From the NCBI RefSeq assembly GCF_002999335.1, contig NW_020312135.1, positions 1-64,000 on the forward strand: DNA of 64,000 nucleotides, in the 5' to 3' direction. The translations under genes and the position numbers were made by a program. This stretch comes from Cyclospora cayetanensis. Lineage: Eukaryota > Apicomplexa > Conoidasida > Eucoccidiorida > Eimeriidae. Position 1 is the stretch's first letter, and the number at the start of each line of letters is the position of its first letter. Below the pieces are notes generated by a model. The model was not told the origin of the DNA, made no database searches, and was given only the letters and a program-made list of their open reading frames with translations. Shown here one piece after another: positions 49,401-60,400 of this stretch.

Positions 49401-50953
49401 GCTGTAGTACCGTGAAAGAGGGCTCTCTCTATATATACAAATATATATCTATCTATTTATCCCGCTTTCCCTCTCTATCCATTAGATAGACAGATATATA
49501 TCTATCTAGCTCAAGCATTGTTGGCTTTTTGGCATTGGAGCCTACCTATGGTGAGCAAACCATCAGGAAGTCCCCGAGGTGTTCTGGGATCAGGAATGAG
49601 GTCCAACACTTGAGGATCCAGCATCTCCCTGTATCTTACCATTGCACAAAGGACAGCCCAGCGTAACGCCAGGTTGCCCCTGCAAGCTGCTGTGTCTCCA
49701 GTTTCTGGAGCATCCTTAGTCGCGATTTGCAAAGGCGTGAGGAGGGCTTCATGCAAGGCCAATTTAGGCAGCCGCAAAAGCAGCTTCCTACTGCAGGAAG
49801 GCTTGCCTGGTGCCCCTTGAACGCCGGAGGCCCGCCGCACATCCCACAGGGGCCCCCCTTCTCGGACGGATACCACAGGAACTCGCTCGAACGGCGGGAG
49901 TTCGTCGTGAGAAAATAGCGTTGCTCTGAAGTCTTGCCAGATAGGTGCCACCCTGCACAGCAGAGGGTCCTGCTGTTGCAGGAGCTGCTTCTGTTGCCGG
50001 TGCCTCTCCTCCGCCACTCGGGGGTACAACGCCGCAAAGAACTCTTTGATCGCCTTTTTAAGGGACTCGAATCCACTCTTTCCCTTTGGAGCCGCCGACT
50101 GCGCTGCTGCCCTCCGCTGCACAGCGGCTGCAGCGGCCTCGGTGAATAAGGCTTCAGCCAACTTGAGCTCATAAAAGCCGGCTCCGACAGGGCCCATGGA
50201 AGGGCTCCCTGAAGAGGCGTGAGCACTTCCCAGCATAACGGAGGCCCCTTCTTTCAAGAAGCGCAGTGCGTCGGCCTCAGAATCAACGGCTAAGAAAAGG
50301 AACGTTTCAAGGGGCAGCTGCAAGTGCCTCCAGCTCCCTTTTTGTTGAGCCAAGCCGTCGGCGGGGTCTTCACAAATGGCCCCCTCAGAAGGAGAGCTTC
50401 CAGGAGGGGAACTGAAGTGTACGTCTATCGTGCCCGGAAGCCGGGAGACGCTGGCCTCCCTCAGGGGGGCCTGTAGTGGGGAAGCGTCTTGCTCGCTGTC
50501 CAAAGACAACACCGGCCCCCAACCCTCAAAATCCGCAGCTTCCTGCATTTTTGCCGCCTCTGAAGACCATTTAGGGGCTCCCAAATCCATAGAGACGCCT
50601 TCGGGGGCCGCTCGCATAGCCGTGCTGCAAGCATCTGGGCTTGTCTCCCCCGCTCGACGTGAGGATCGTCTGGCTTGCGACCGAGATTCTCCGTGTAAGG
50701 CCCGTGGTGTTGCCTTAGACCAGGTGACTTCGGAGCTCCTCTGATGCGTCGGTACGAAGGCTATGCTCCGTGTGTGCAGTCGCTGCGCATGGAGGGGTAA
50801 GAGATGCTGCTGTTGTTCCCACTGCGCAACTGCAGTGGGAACTCTGGTGACCCTTACCGGCTCTTTCGAGCCGAAGCGCGGAGAAGAGATAGAGGAGACT
50901 GGAGAGCAGCATATTGTTGTTACAATGGCTGCGCAGAGCACATGGGGCCGCAT
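43416..50953 (-). CDS. Large putative apicoplast-targeted protein, function unknown, with diverged internal repeats
   Basis: Eleven exons, 5' to 3': 49546-50953, 48978-49248, 48393-48924, 47738-48206, 46869-47521, 46135-46584, 45370-46035, 44997-45314, 44003-44748, 43636-43744, 43416-43553. All phases agree; 1,919 residues. The ATG at 50953 is the first after an in-frame TAG. The N-terminus is a hydrophobic signal-like segment (MRPHVLCAAIVTTICCSPVS) followed by ~90 residues rich in Arg, Ser, Thr and Gln and poor in acid, the bipartite leader typical of nuclear-encoded apicoplast proteins. The rest looks helical, Ala/Leu/Glu-rich, without catalytic motifs I know. Related segments recur: LYAFFQVNCFGRSLP (exon 4) and LYAMFNTKCFSRALP (exon 8); RREFLLLLNTVERR (exon 3) and RRALLLLNTLVER (exon 6). 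Exon 4's donor is the least certain junction. A helical plastid import or scaffold factor such as Tic110 is conceivable but unproven. Confidence 0.75.
49424..49510. repeat. AT-rich TATA/ATCT simple repeat in intron
   Basis: Alternating tatata and (atct)n/(agat)n units within intron 1 of the large minus-strand gene (49249-49545). The two halves are partly complementary (agatag...ctatct), so the transcript could fold. Probably a neutral microsatellite. Confidence 0.85.
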
Positions 50954-51340
50954 TATCGCCACCTAGTCCTTGAAAAGGGGCCCTCATTGAGGCCCTGAAG
51001 GTCCCGCTGTCCGCTTATTCAAATTATCCGCTACGCCGAACCGAGGGCTGAAATGATGAGCACGAAGCGTAGAATACGCACAAAAGATCCTAGCTGCCGC
51101 GAGTAGGTATCTTTCAAGTGTGAAAACCACGGGAGGGCCCCTCACTGGGGGCCCCTCCGCCGAGCGGCTGCATGCCTGGCCATGGTGGTCTCCCTCAGTG
51201 CAGGGCCGCTTGTTCGTCGTTCTTTCCGGTTTTACTACGGAACAAACCATGGCCATGCTGGGAACTTCGGAGAGGAGCCGCGGAATCTGGAGTTCTAGCC
51301 CGATTGCCATATTTGAGGCCTGGGGCCTCTTCGCGCCGAG
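50954..51340. promoter_or_regulatory. Divergent promoter region, apicoplast protein / AP2-domain protein
   Basis: 387 bases between two outward-facing start codons, the shortest such interval in the window. Contains ccatggtggtctc and accatggccatgc segments and two GGGCCCC-type palindromes near 51136 and 51150. Presumed bidirectional promoter. Confidence 0.5.
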
Positions 51341-52279
51341 ATGAGCTCCAGCGCGTGGAGGGGTGCCCTTTGCCTTCCGAGGGCTTACCTCAAAAGGTAC
51401 TTTCAAGGGAGGCTTTCGGAAGATTCCATGGCCGCGGCAGGACCGGCTGCAGCTTTTGCGCCGAATAAGCACCTCGCCGGAAGGCCCTCTTCAGGCCTGC
51501 CGTCAGACACCCCTATGGCAGGAGCGCAAAGTCCAGCATCTGCAGCAACATGCGCCTCAGTGCATTTGCGGCAACTTCAACCGAATGGCTCTGCCCCGCG
51601 TCCCTTCATACCAAGGAGCCTGATAGTATCAGCACCGACAGCCACCGCAGCAAACGAATCCGCGGCAGACACGACGACAGCCTCAATGGGGTCATGGCGT
51701 CTAGCTTACGCCCTGAAGCAGCAGCGCGACTTTGGAGTCAAGCGAGTAGTACAGAAACGACGCCACCAGATGCGCATTGTGCACCCTAAGCAGGAGCCCT
51801 TCTTGCCTCCTCCGGCGTCCGCTTCGGGAGATCCCCCTAAGCCTCCCCAGCCGCTCCCACTCTCTCTTGTGAATTCAGGGCCAGTCAGACGCTTGTTGTA
51901 CAGCGGGTCCGCTGCTGCTGCTGCTGCTGCTGCGGCCGTGGACTGGAGACAATACTTATCTCCTTGTCGAGGGGTGCGCTGGCATCCCTGCGGGGCGTGG
52001 CGAGTGCAGTTTGACCGTCGAAACCCACAAAAAAACTTTTTCGTGAGAGCCGACCTGTACTTCCGCGTTGGCCTGTATGGCTTTAGCGGAGCCAAGCACA
52101 GGGCCGTCCGCTACAGGAAGCGGCTCGAGATGGAGTGGGAAGAGCTGCAGGAGACTTGGAAGGCCCTCGACGAGCAGCACAAACTTCAAGAACAGCAGCG
52201 AATGGCTAAGCGTAAGACTCAGCAGCACTCGCAAAACGATGTGCACCAGCAGCGGGAGGCTGAGGGGTTAATGCTATAA
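51341..52279 (+). CDS. Short single-exon AP2-domain protein
   Basis: Uninterrupted frame of 312 codons plus stop from the ATG at 51341. The AP2 domain is near the C-terminus: GVRWHPCGAWRVQF, then NFFVRADLYFRVGLYGFSGA and KHRAVRYRKRLEMEWEEL, residues about 211-270, with the W-R-V strand and the Gly-Phe...Ala-Arg-Tyr-Arg helix of ApiAP2 domains. A charged coiled-coil-like Gln/Lys tail follows. Upstream are low-complexity Ala/Pro/Ser segments and a poly-Ala run encoded by GCT repeats. The N-terminus (WRGALCLPRAYLKRYFQGRL) is basic, amphipathic and initially free of acidic residues, like a mitochondrial presequence. Some apicomplexan AP2-domain proteins are mitoribosomal rather than transcriptional, so both roles remain open. 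Confidence 0.8.
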   Translation: MSSSAWRGALCLPRAYLKRYFQGRLSEDSMAAAGPAAAFAPNKHLAGRPSSGLPSDTPMAGAQSPASAATCASVHLRQLQPNGSAPRPFIPRSLIVSAPTATAANESAADTTTASMGSWRLAYALKQQRDFGVKRVVQKRRHQMRIVHPKQEPFLPPPASASGDPPKPPQPLPLSLVNSGPVRRLLYSGSAAAAAAAAAVDWRQYLSPCRGVRWHPCGAWRVQFDRRNPQKNFFVRADLYFRVGLYGFSGAKHRAVRYRKRLEMEWEELQETWKALDEQHKLQEQQRMAKRKTQQHSQNDVHQQREAEGLML

Positions 52280-53108
52280 TCCGCCGCTCCCTACGGTACT
52301 AAGTCAGAAGAGACAGACTCCCTGGCTTCCTGCACGCAAGATTTAGACTGATTAGTGAAGCGTCTCCCTAGGCTCTCTGTCTTTCCCCTTTGGATAGTGA
52401 ATGTGGTGCCGCATTCTTGGGACGGGTGGCTCCGCTATCGCCGTTTCTGCGCGGCTTCAGCTACGAAATAAACCCTTCAAGAAACAAAAGTTTTGATGGG
52501 AGACTCTTCAGGCCTGTCCAGGCAAGCGGTAGTGAGCAGTGTTTAGGGGTAATGACTTGCCTTCACGGTGAGGGTGTGGCTGCTGCTTGGGGGAGGGGTC
52601 ATAAAAAACATGGGGTTAGATACAGCAGCTGATAAGAGCAACGAAAACGCTTTTCTCTGAGCAACATGTCTGCACACGGACCAGTTCCGCGTGGCCCTAG
52701 CTGCAGCGAAATGTTGGGGAGCTGCTGATGGCTATATCTAGCTCTAGTAAGTTTTGCGCACCTCGAGCTGGTTACTAGCTTTCTTTGTCAACCACGGCTG
52801 CAAAAGATAGCTAGCTGCGAGGCAGCAGACGTTTTTGATAGAAGCATGTGGCATAGCTGTTCTCAGCGAGGTTCGGAGTCAACAGCAGAGTGAGTGTAGG
52901 ATCCCTTCAAGACTTGGTTCGTATGAGCGTTTCCTGTTCTCTAAAACTTGCGTGACCTTGCACTAACACTGCGACTCATGACATCAGAGTCCGCCGAGAA
53001 AAACTCTTGGGTGTCAAACAATGCTCATTATGGATGGGCCTGGATTCCTCATTTCCGGGGCCAAAATGACTCTGTTTCGACTGACTCAACAGCAGCTCTG
53101 GCCGATGC
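52280..53108. other. Convergent intergenic region
   Basis: 3' flanks of the AP2-domain gene and of the Gln-rich gene. Nothing recognisable. Confidence 0.6.
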
Positions 53109-54518
53109 TCACAAAGATGACTCGGCCAGTTTCTGAGGCTGCGGCATCTGCTCATTTACTTCGAATTCCGCTCCGGCGTGTGTGTGCTGCTCGGCTCGCT
53201 GCTGCCCAAACAGCTGAGGCTGCTGTTCTTGATGCAGGTGCTGATCACCGGCAATGCGGCGCCATACAAAAGGGGTTCCCTTATTGTCAGTTGTCCAGTA
53301 GAAGCAGCTGGGGATCGGAAGCCTCATTATGAATTCGATGTAACCACCAGATTCTAGGGGGCCTCGTAGCGCGGCAGCAGCTGCGCCAACTGCATCCATT
53401 CCGCTCGCCCACATGTGCTTGAGCACTTGCAGCTGCTGCTTTTCCCCAAAGATGCATGACTGCAGCAGCGGAAGCTGCTGCTGCAGTCTTGCAGTGCTGG
53501 AATCCTGTCTCTCAGCCGGCCACACCATCCAGTGACCTTCTCCAACAGCCCTAAAGGCCCTCCCCTTCGCACCCTTCCAAAGGGCAAAGTTCCTTAGAAG
53601 CCCATCCCATACTTTCTCATTGCTGCCACTACCGGCACTGCCCCACAAGAGGGGGAGGTACAGCAATTCCAACTCCCGAAGGGCCAGAGCTAACTCTCGG
53701 TGTTGCAGCTCCACTGCTGCGTGGTGTATTTGCAGCAACTGCTGCACTCGCTGCTGGCTTTCTGTGGCTGGTCGCACAGCAGAACGCGCACAAGGATAAC
53801 ATTGAGGAAGCGACCCTGGGTGCTCCGGATGTCCCTCCTGCTGAATGCTTGGTCTAGCCTCCCAATACTGCTGCTGCAGATTCCACTGGGGCTGCTGCTG
53901 AGGCACCTCCAAATGTTGCTGGAGGAGCAACTGCTGTTTCAACATCTGCTGCTGCAGCAACAATATCTGCTCTTGGGGAAGCGCTGCATGCACTTCTGGG
54001 TTCGGCAGTGAGTGCAGCTCCGTCTGTTCAAGCCTCGTCTTTTCGGTCTCTGGTTGTTGCTGCTTTTGCTTTGGCTGCTGTCGCTGGTAGTTCATGGGGT
54101 GTTGTCGATGCTGTAAGGGGTTCGCAACTGCGCACTTTCGTCTGGATGAGTAGCCGCTGCATATAGATTGCCTTTTCTTCTTGCTGCTCTCGCTGATGAG
54201 GGGTCCCTTAACTTTTGTGTGCGGCCGTCTTCCATCCGGGAGTGGTGCTCCTGCTCCGTCGGACGCTGCTGCGGCAGCGGCAACTGCTGCTGCAGTCGCA
54301 GCAGCTTGCTCTGTTGAGGCCCTGTGCTGCTGCACCGTGATGCGAGATGATTCTTTGGTCGGCATGACCCCTGGTGCTACAGACTCGGCAACCAAAGAGC
54401 GCAAACTTAGGGACGTCGGATTCTCAGGGCTTTGCCGATGCAGCACCACAGGCAGCAGTGGGTCCAAGAGTCCCCAGTGCGTGCGCTGCTGCCGCTGATC
54501 ACAAACCGAATGAGCCAT
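53109..54518 (-). CDS. Gln-rich protein of unknown function
   Basis: Single open frame of 469 codons plus stop from the ATG at 54518. An upstream exon is possible because ttgcag precedes tatcagATG. The middle is strongly Gln-rich (EQILLLQQQMLKQQLLLQQH) and likely coiled-coil. The C-terminal ~180 residues are more ordered: LAREL-type helices (ELQHRELALALRELELLYLP), then NEKVWDGLLRNFALWKGAKG, a Trp/Gly-rich stretch HWMVW, LQVLKHMWASGMDAVGAAAA, and a strand-like IEFIMRLPIPSCFYWTT. I do not recognise the family. The ordered C-terminus and consistent frame across 1.4 kb support a real gene rather than a repeat artefact. Confidence 0.65.
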   Translation of the reverse strand: MAHSVCDQRQQRTHWGLLDPLLPVVLHRQSPENPTSLSLRSLVAESVAPGVMPTKESSRITVQQHRASTEQAAATAAAVAAAAAASDGAGAPLPDGRRPHTKVKGPLISESSKKKRQSICSGYSSRRKCAVANPLQHRQHPMNYQRQQPKQKQQQPETEKTRLEQTELHSLPNPEVHAALPQEQILLLQQQMLKQQLLLQQHLEVPQQQPQWNLQQQYWEARPSIQQEGHPEHPGSLPQCYPCARSAVRPATESQQRVQQLLQIHHAAVELQHRELALALRELELLYLPLLWGSAGSGSNEKVWDGLLRNFALWKGAKGRAFRAVGEGHWMVWPAERQDSSTARLQQQLPLLQSCIFGEKQQLQVLKHMWASGMDAVGAAAAALRGPLESGGYIEFIMRLPIPSCFYWTTDNKGTPFVWRRIAGDQHLHQEQQPQLFGQQRAEQHTHAGAEFEVNEQMPQPQKLAESSL

Positions 54519-57414
54519 CTGATACTGCAAGTGCTGCCGCAGAGCCTCGTGGGGGCAGGCGCAGGGGGAGGGGTGTAAGTGCTGCTGAGTATGGAGGAAA
54601 TGTAGGTAAACGTGTTACTCTAGGCGCTGCGGCCGCTGCTATCGAAATTCACGCTACTGCAATTCAGTATACGGCTTTTTAATGTGAGTCTTTTGTGGAA
54701 ACAGCGATGGCCCTATGCAAACTTCGGGTGGCGGTTTCAGTGGCGATGCCTTCAAGTCCATTGGACACCTGAGTGACCTTGCAGTCCCGGTGATCTCTGA
54801 GGGTCTTGGAATACTTGCGTGTGACTGAAATTGAGCAGTGTAATGATAATCCGCTGTCTCCCTGGGATTTGCTGCTGTCTTCTTGGATCATATTTGAGGG
54901 CTGGGGCACCAGTCGCCCGGGTACATACTTTCCCACGAAGACCCCCTGTGTCCTTGTTGTTACTGGTTTGCTATCGTCTAGGGTACCGCCTATCTATGAG
55001 GCTGGGTGATTCAATTTGCAGGTATCAGATTAAGGTCCAGTGATGAACCCCCAAGAAAGTGACCCTGGTGACTATACAGCCCCATGGCTTGCACCCAGCA
55101 GATACTCTGTAGCTACAAGGAAAAAGCACAGCAACCTTTTGCAGAAATATAAATGTGGCATCTGAAACTGACAGGGGCAAAATGTGCACGTTTTAAATGC
55201 TTCGAGTGGAAGCAGGGGACGCGTAAATTCTGATGGGCAGCAGGACTATAAAGTTTTCACTATAAAATACGAACTGCAAACCCTAATTGGAGACACCCTG
55301 GACCCTGCTAAATAAATTCACATCCTCACTGTGTACATAGCGTCCTTTCTGTAGCCTCAGTGTCCTTGACAGCAGTAGCAGCTTCAATTCACCTTAAAAC
55401 CGTTAAGTACCGGGTTAAAGCTAGCTAGGCGCTTCCTATCACACCGGTTATATCCAACTGAGGACCAGTACAGAGCCGACTTTTTGCGTGAAATCTAATA
55501 TCTTTTATTTGTTGTAGGAATAGTGCAGTAATCCAAGAACTAATGGTGGGTGGCTGTGCTCTAGTTGCTACGTGCCACAGGGTGTCCATCCTACGAGTGC
55601 CTAATATGTGCACCAACGTGCGACCTAGCTGGCTGTCTTTCCTCATACTGAAACGTCATAGGATGCGAGCATAAGGAGGGGCTAAATTTTGAAGGAAAGG
55701 AACAGCATAACTTGAAGTTTTTAATCAGGTTTTCGCCTACGTCTCTCCTGGTGGAGGCCGTAGGCGAAGCGTTATAAGTAATGTACGGCTATGTTGTGTA
55801 TTAACATTAAAATCGCCTCTCCAGCTTATTTTCTGGTAAGTGAGTGCGCGACATAAGCAGTACTACTATGAAAACTAGGGCCCCTGTACGCTGTAGAGGG
55901 TCTTTTCACCGGTGACGAGTTTACCTGAAAGCTGTGCAGTTAAACGTGATCGTGTATGCTTCAATGCTTGATTTTATTTTTGCAGAAGGCGGCCTTTGCG
56001 AGCTGTATGTAACACTCCACTCGAGATCTCCGTAGTCAGGCATTTCACTGCAGACTCAATATAGACTTAGGAGGATGTTACTGAGCGTTTTCCAGAAAAG
56101 CTCCCCCTCTTCCTTGCCAGCTCCCCTTAGAACCCCCGCCATGAAGGCCAAAAAAGACTTAGGGTACGCTCACCTGTAGCCTCTGAAACCCCAAGAAATA
56201 CAAGCTAGATGCACAGCATCTAGGGTACACGCACACAGCATTATGCCCTGTATGAGGCTACCCACACTCTGCAATACAAAAGATGGATGTACAAGCAAAT
56301 TAATGAACCATTTATTTGCTAATTCTAATTTCGATGCAAGTCGTATAGTAGAACATGCCTAAGTGTAGCTCATCCTATAACATCACCCCTCTTTACAAAA
56401 ACACGCCCGCGCGTTCCGTACTTGTCCGTCGAGGACATCCGCTTGCATAAAGAGTTTCAGCCCTACCGCCACTACCAGGCAGGCCGAAGCGTGAAAGCAT
56501 ATACAATGAGAGAATTAAAGTCGGCATATGCCGGTACAGAGAACCCGAAAAGAAATAGACACACACTAGCTAATAGCCAACGAGCAGCTAAATACACAGG
56601 ACAGCTGGCCTGCAGTGGAAAATCGAGCTTCGAACCTGTTTAGCAGTGCCTTTGCACTTCAAACGGCATGGTATGCATGACCCTATAACTACATATACAG
56701 CAGAGCCAATTCAGGGGTTCCAGAAATGGCCAAAAGAAGAATGTTGAGACATGACTGAGAGTGTCTGCGTATACATAAGCGTAAAGAACGTAAGCAGGAT
56801 AATTCAAAAATTTCATAGCAATATATACAGCATGAGGAGAAAAGAAATGCTAGAGAGGAGTAGTCCTCTTCATGGCGACTATGATTTCGAGCCAAAACAC
56901 AGCCACACACTCTCCTGCAGAGAGTCGAACCCGTAGCTGCTGTTCCCTTAGCCACGTAGGCTGACGTGGCCCAGATCACTTTAGAAAAACTTCCTTGCGG
57001 TGTGTCGAAGGCGGTTAATACCCCTAAAATATAATGATGGATTCCTGTGATTACTCTACCTTAACACGGATTGCTTGCCTGCTTGGCAAAGTTCGCGAAT
57101 GATTTGGGGAGCTTCGAAGCTTCTTTAGGAAGCCAGTACTGCTAACCTTTTGGGCACAAACTTTCAGACCATACGACCCAATAAGAAGCAGCATTGATTT
57201 ACGAGAAAATAACACAGGGTCCTTGCTCCATGACCACAATTTGTTTTGTAGTCTTATCGTGGTGCAGGTGGTAAAGTCTGCCGATCCACTAGAGCCGAAG
57301 CTCCGGGCTAGTAGTACACAGCCGAGTGCCGCCTAGCGTAGTTCCGCGTTTATGTCTCTTGAGCCTTGCGCACACGCGTGCACCAGCCAGCTTTTTTCTG
57401 GGAGTTTTTGCTGA
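54519..57414. other. Gene-poor region
   Basis: No supported gene. Contains the third copy of the degenerate repeat (56080-56245). Short frames occur but carry no domain. A tRNA-like gagtcgaaccc stretch near 56920 does not fold into a cloverleaf. Confidence 0.5.
56080..56245. repeat. Degenerate dispersed repeat, copy 3
   Basis: Shares ccagaaaagctccccctcttcc, the following agcYcccYtYagaacYcccgccatg, and gggtacacgcacacagcatt with the two copies near 38.4 and 38.9 kb, allowing mismatches and indels. Lies about 1.2 kb beyond the integrase end of the decayed retroelement, a plausible position for remnant LTR. Confidence 0.45.
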
Positions 57415-60400
57415 TTAGGGGGGCTGTTGACTCGAGATCACCATGTCCACCCACTGATAATGGTGAGGCTCCGGAGTGCAAATCCGGTATGGGGGAGCAC
57501 TGGGTAGACAACTAACTGTTGTATTAAAAGCCCACTCAGCACAAGGAAGAAAGTAAAGCCAAACAAGTGTATCCATGAGAGCATAGAGTCGCAAATACTG
57601 CCAGAGAGTGGGGGCGCGCTCTGTCTGACCATCTGCCTCAGAATGGTTTCCAATGCTCATCTCATGGCCTAGAGGTAGGTGCGTCCTAAGTGCAGGCCAG
57701 AATGCACTGACGAGCGTCGATCTTCTTCCTCTAATGAAACTTCTGTGAGCTTAATGGAGCTCTCAGAACTAAGTTAAGAATAATTGAGCTACTTTTTGAG
57801 CCGCGACAGAACTGGAGCTTCATGAAAAGGACATATCTGCTCATTAACTCGGCAACGACGCAAATGCTATTCCGACCCTTGACCTCGGCAGTCCAACAGT
57901 AGCGACAGTAGCCAGATCAGCGCAACGCTCTTCAGAAACCAGAAAGCTTTGCAAAGGGTTTGATTGAAGAAAATTATGCGACTGAAGGCACTGAGAATCT
58001 GCGCATGCCAGGGTACACTTCTTCGCTGCTGGATGCGCTCTAAGTCGACGACGGAGCCGTGAGAGCTTTTCCAATGTAATGTAGATCTTGCCACTTACCG
58101 AAAACTGTAGTATGTGCAGAACGCAGTAAAAGCTAAAGTCAGAATGTACAAGCGAAGGATTCCCCGCTTTGGTTCGGGCCACCGACATTCTTCCTGATCA
58201 TGGTCGTGTCTCATCTACTTGCCATTCTGTGCTTTGGCAGTAGTACCGGATGCGTTTATGTCAAATCAGAGGATGCATTCAACTTTGAGGGGGCAGTGAA
58301 CCATTACACACACGAACTGTGCGCACTGCGGCTTAGTGAATCACTGGGCCATGGCGAAAGCGCGTCCGCAAATACTTTGGAGACACCCTCAATATACTCC
58401 AATGTAAAATCGTGCGGCGGGAGGCGCCAAAGGGGGAGCAAACAACTCTCAGAAGCAAATTTCCGAAATTTCAAAGAGGCTCTTCAAAGGCAGACAGTCT
58501 GTTTGAACAGTAAAGCGAACCCCATTTACATAGTGCCGACGTTTTTCCATTCCCCAAAACAACCACATCGACCTTAGTTTCCCGCATTGAACTCTGACGC
58601 TCTCTTTAGGTGAGCCGATAATAATAGAAAGCAATGAGTTGATGATTCAGAGAGCTCGTAGCTTGCTGGGAAAGAATGGCTTCTATCTTAGTAGAATCAG
58701 GTCTTTGGCAGAAATGCACCCATAATCAGGAAGCGCACGTAGCGGGAAATTGTAATGCAGCCAATGAGCGCCTTTGCTGTGACATCAAGATCCTGTATCC
58801 GGGCTTCAGACTGCGTTTTCTGGAGCAGATCGGTCTCGGGAGCAGCGATGCTACGAAACCGCGGACTGAATCCGCAATGAATAGACGCAATGAACTTTGC
58901 AACCTTTATGTAGGTGCATAAAGTACAGAAAAACTCTTGATTGCTTCAACTTTAAGCAGTGCTACATCAACGCCTCCAACAAAGTACATATATTCTTAAG
59001 AGTGCAGATGCTTCGTGAAAAGTGAAGCCTTGCGCACTTTCACATACCACTGCGTGTCCCGCAACAGCTGAAGCGCTCGGTCTAGCTGCCGTCAACACTC
59101 TTGAAGGTTTCGGATGCAATACGTCAACTATGTAGACATCCATACACCCTTTCGTCAGGCTGATGAACATCCCTGTAAACTTGGCGTTTCAGTTCAGCTG
59201 GAGCACTATCAAGTCCAAACGGCATCCAGGGGTGCGAATGAGGGTGTGGAATGCCGTATTGTGCCTGCTACTTGATGGAATAGGATTGGTAAGAAGGCTT
59301 CTGCGCAATCAATGGCAAGAAGACCTATGTTCCTTAAAACTTATCAAGTCATCCGCCGACATAAGGCATCTGGAACTTCTGTTTGACAGTAATTTTGTTC
59401 AGGGGCGAAGCGTTGAAGCACATGCTCGGACTTCCGCTCGTTTTCAGCATCTAAATCAGGTTCCGCCCCAAAGTGCTGGTCATATCCTACACTTTGCCTC
59501 TTTTCAACAAGTAATCTACCTGCCGCTCAATATCCTGTTCATGCTGTGGGGGCTTCCGATGCCTGTGAAGTGGTGCTTTTGCCTGACCTGGGGATTGGCT
59601 TATTGCGGTGCGCTAGAAGAGCAGCAAGTGGCAAGCCTGCTGACAGCTCGTCATCATTAAGCACATCCGCGAACACCTTCTTTACATGCGCCCATTCGTG
59701 CTGTTTCTGTGCTGAAGATTCATTCGAGCTTTTGATCAAAAGAACTTCGTCCCATATTCAGTAGGGTGAGAGAAATGCTAGCAACTGTTGACTCTTACTG
59801 CGCTGCGTTGCCAACATAAGAGCTTAGCAAAACTGTTTAGGCACCATCTCTGCTAAATCCATACCCCATTAAACATGAATTAAATAAGCGCTGTGAGGAA
59901 GAACCAGGAATTGACTCTGTATTACGCTTCCAGGCATAGAGCCATTACAGCGCGCAGCTCTGACCGTCTGCAAGCCCTGCATTCGTTCACCAGGGGCATA
60001 CCCAGGAGCATATGTGATGCACACTACCGAGTAGCCCGAATCATGATGATAGGACAGAATCTCGATTTGATATGAGGCATAAATGCCCTAACCTGCCGAT
60101 CCTTGCGTTCTACCGAATGCAAAGGAACACGATTCCTGGGAGCTGCGCAAACGAGTGGACAAACGGATTTAACCTCTGTGCTGTTTTCAAGGATAACGGA
60201 TCAGCTTTACATAGAGTGACCAGTCGCGCTATCGATTCTTGACTATTAATGTGAGCTTGCATCCCCGCAGGATAAAACCATGGTGGGAACCCAACTGCGG
60301 TTCGTTTTTCTGTGTAGCCCTTTTAGCTGCGCAGCTTTTGTAGGGGGCCTGTTGGGTCCCTGATCGCCAAGGACGCTGCTTCCGCCGAGTCCACTTCCGT

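Noticed and set aside
43416..50953. Naming the large apicoplast-type gene Tic110
   Set aside because: Size, leader and helical character are compatible, but I see no diagnostic motif or membrane anchors; a name would be a guess.
56915..56980. Possible tRNA (gagtcgaaccc on plus strand, ggttcgactc on minus)
   Set aside because: The T-loop-like sequence lacks a complementary stem and no acceptor, D or anticodon arms could be built around it.
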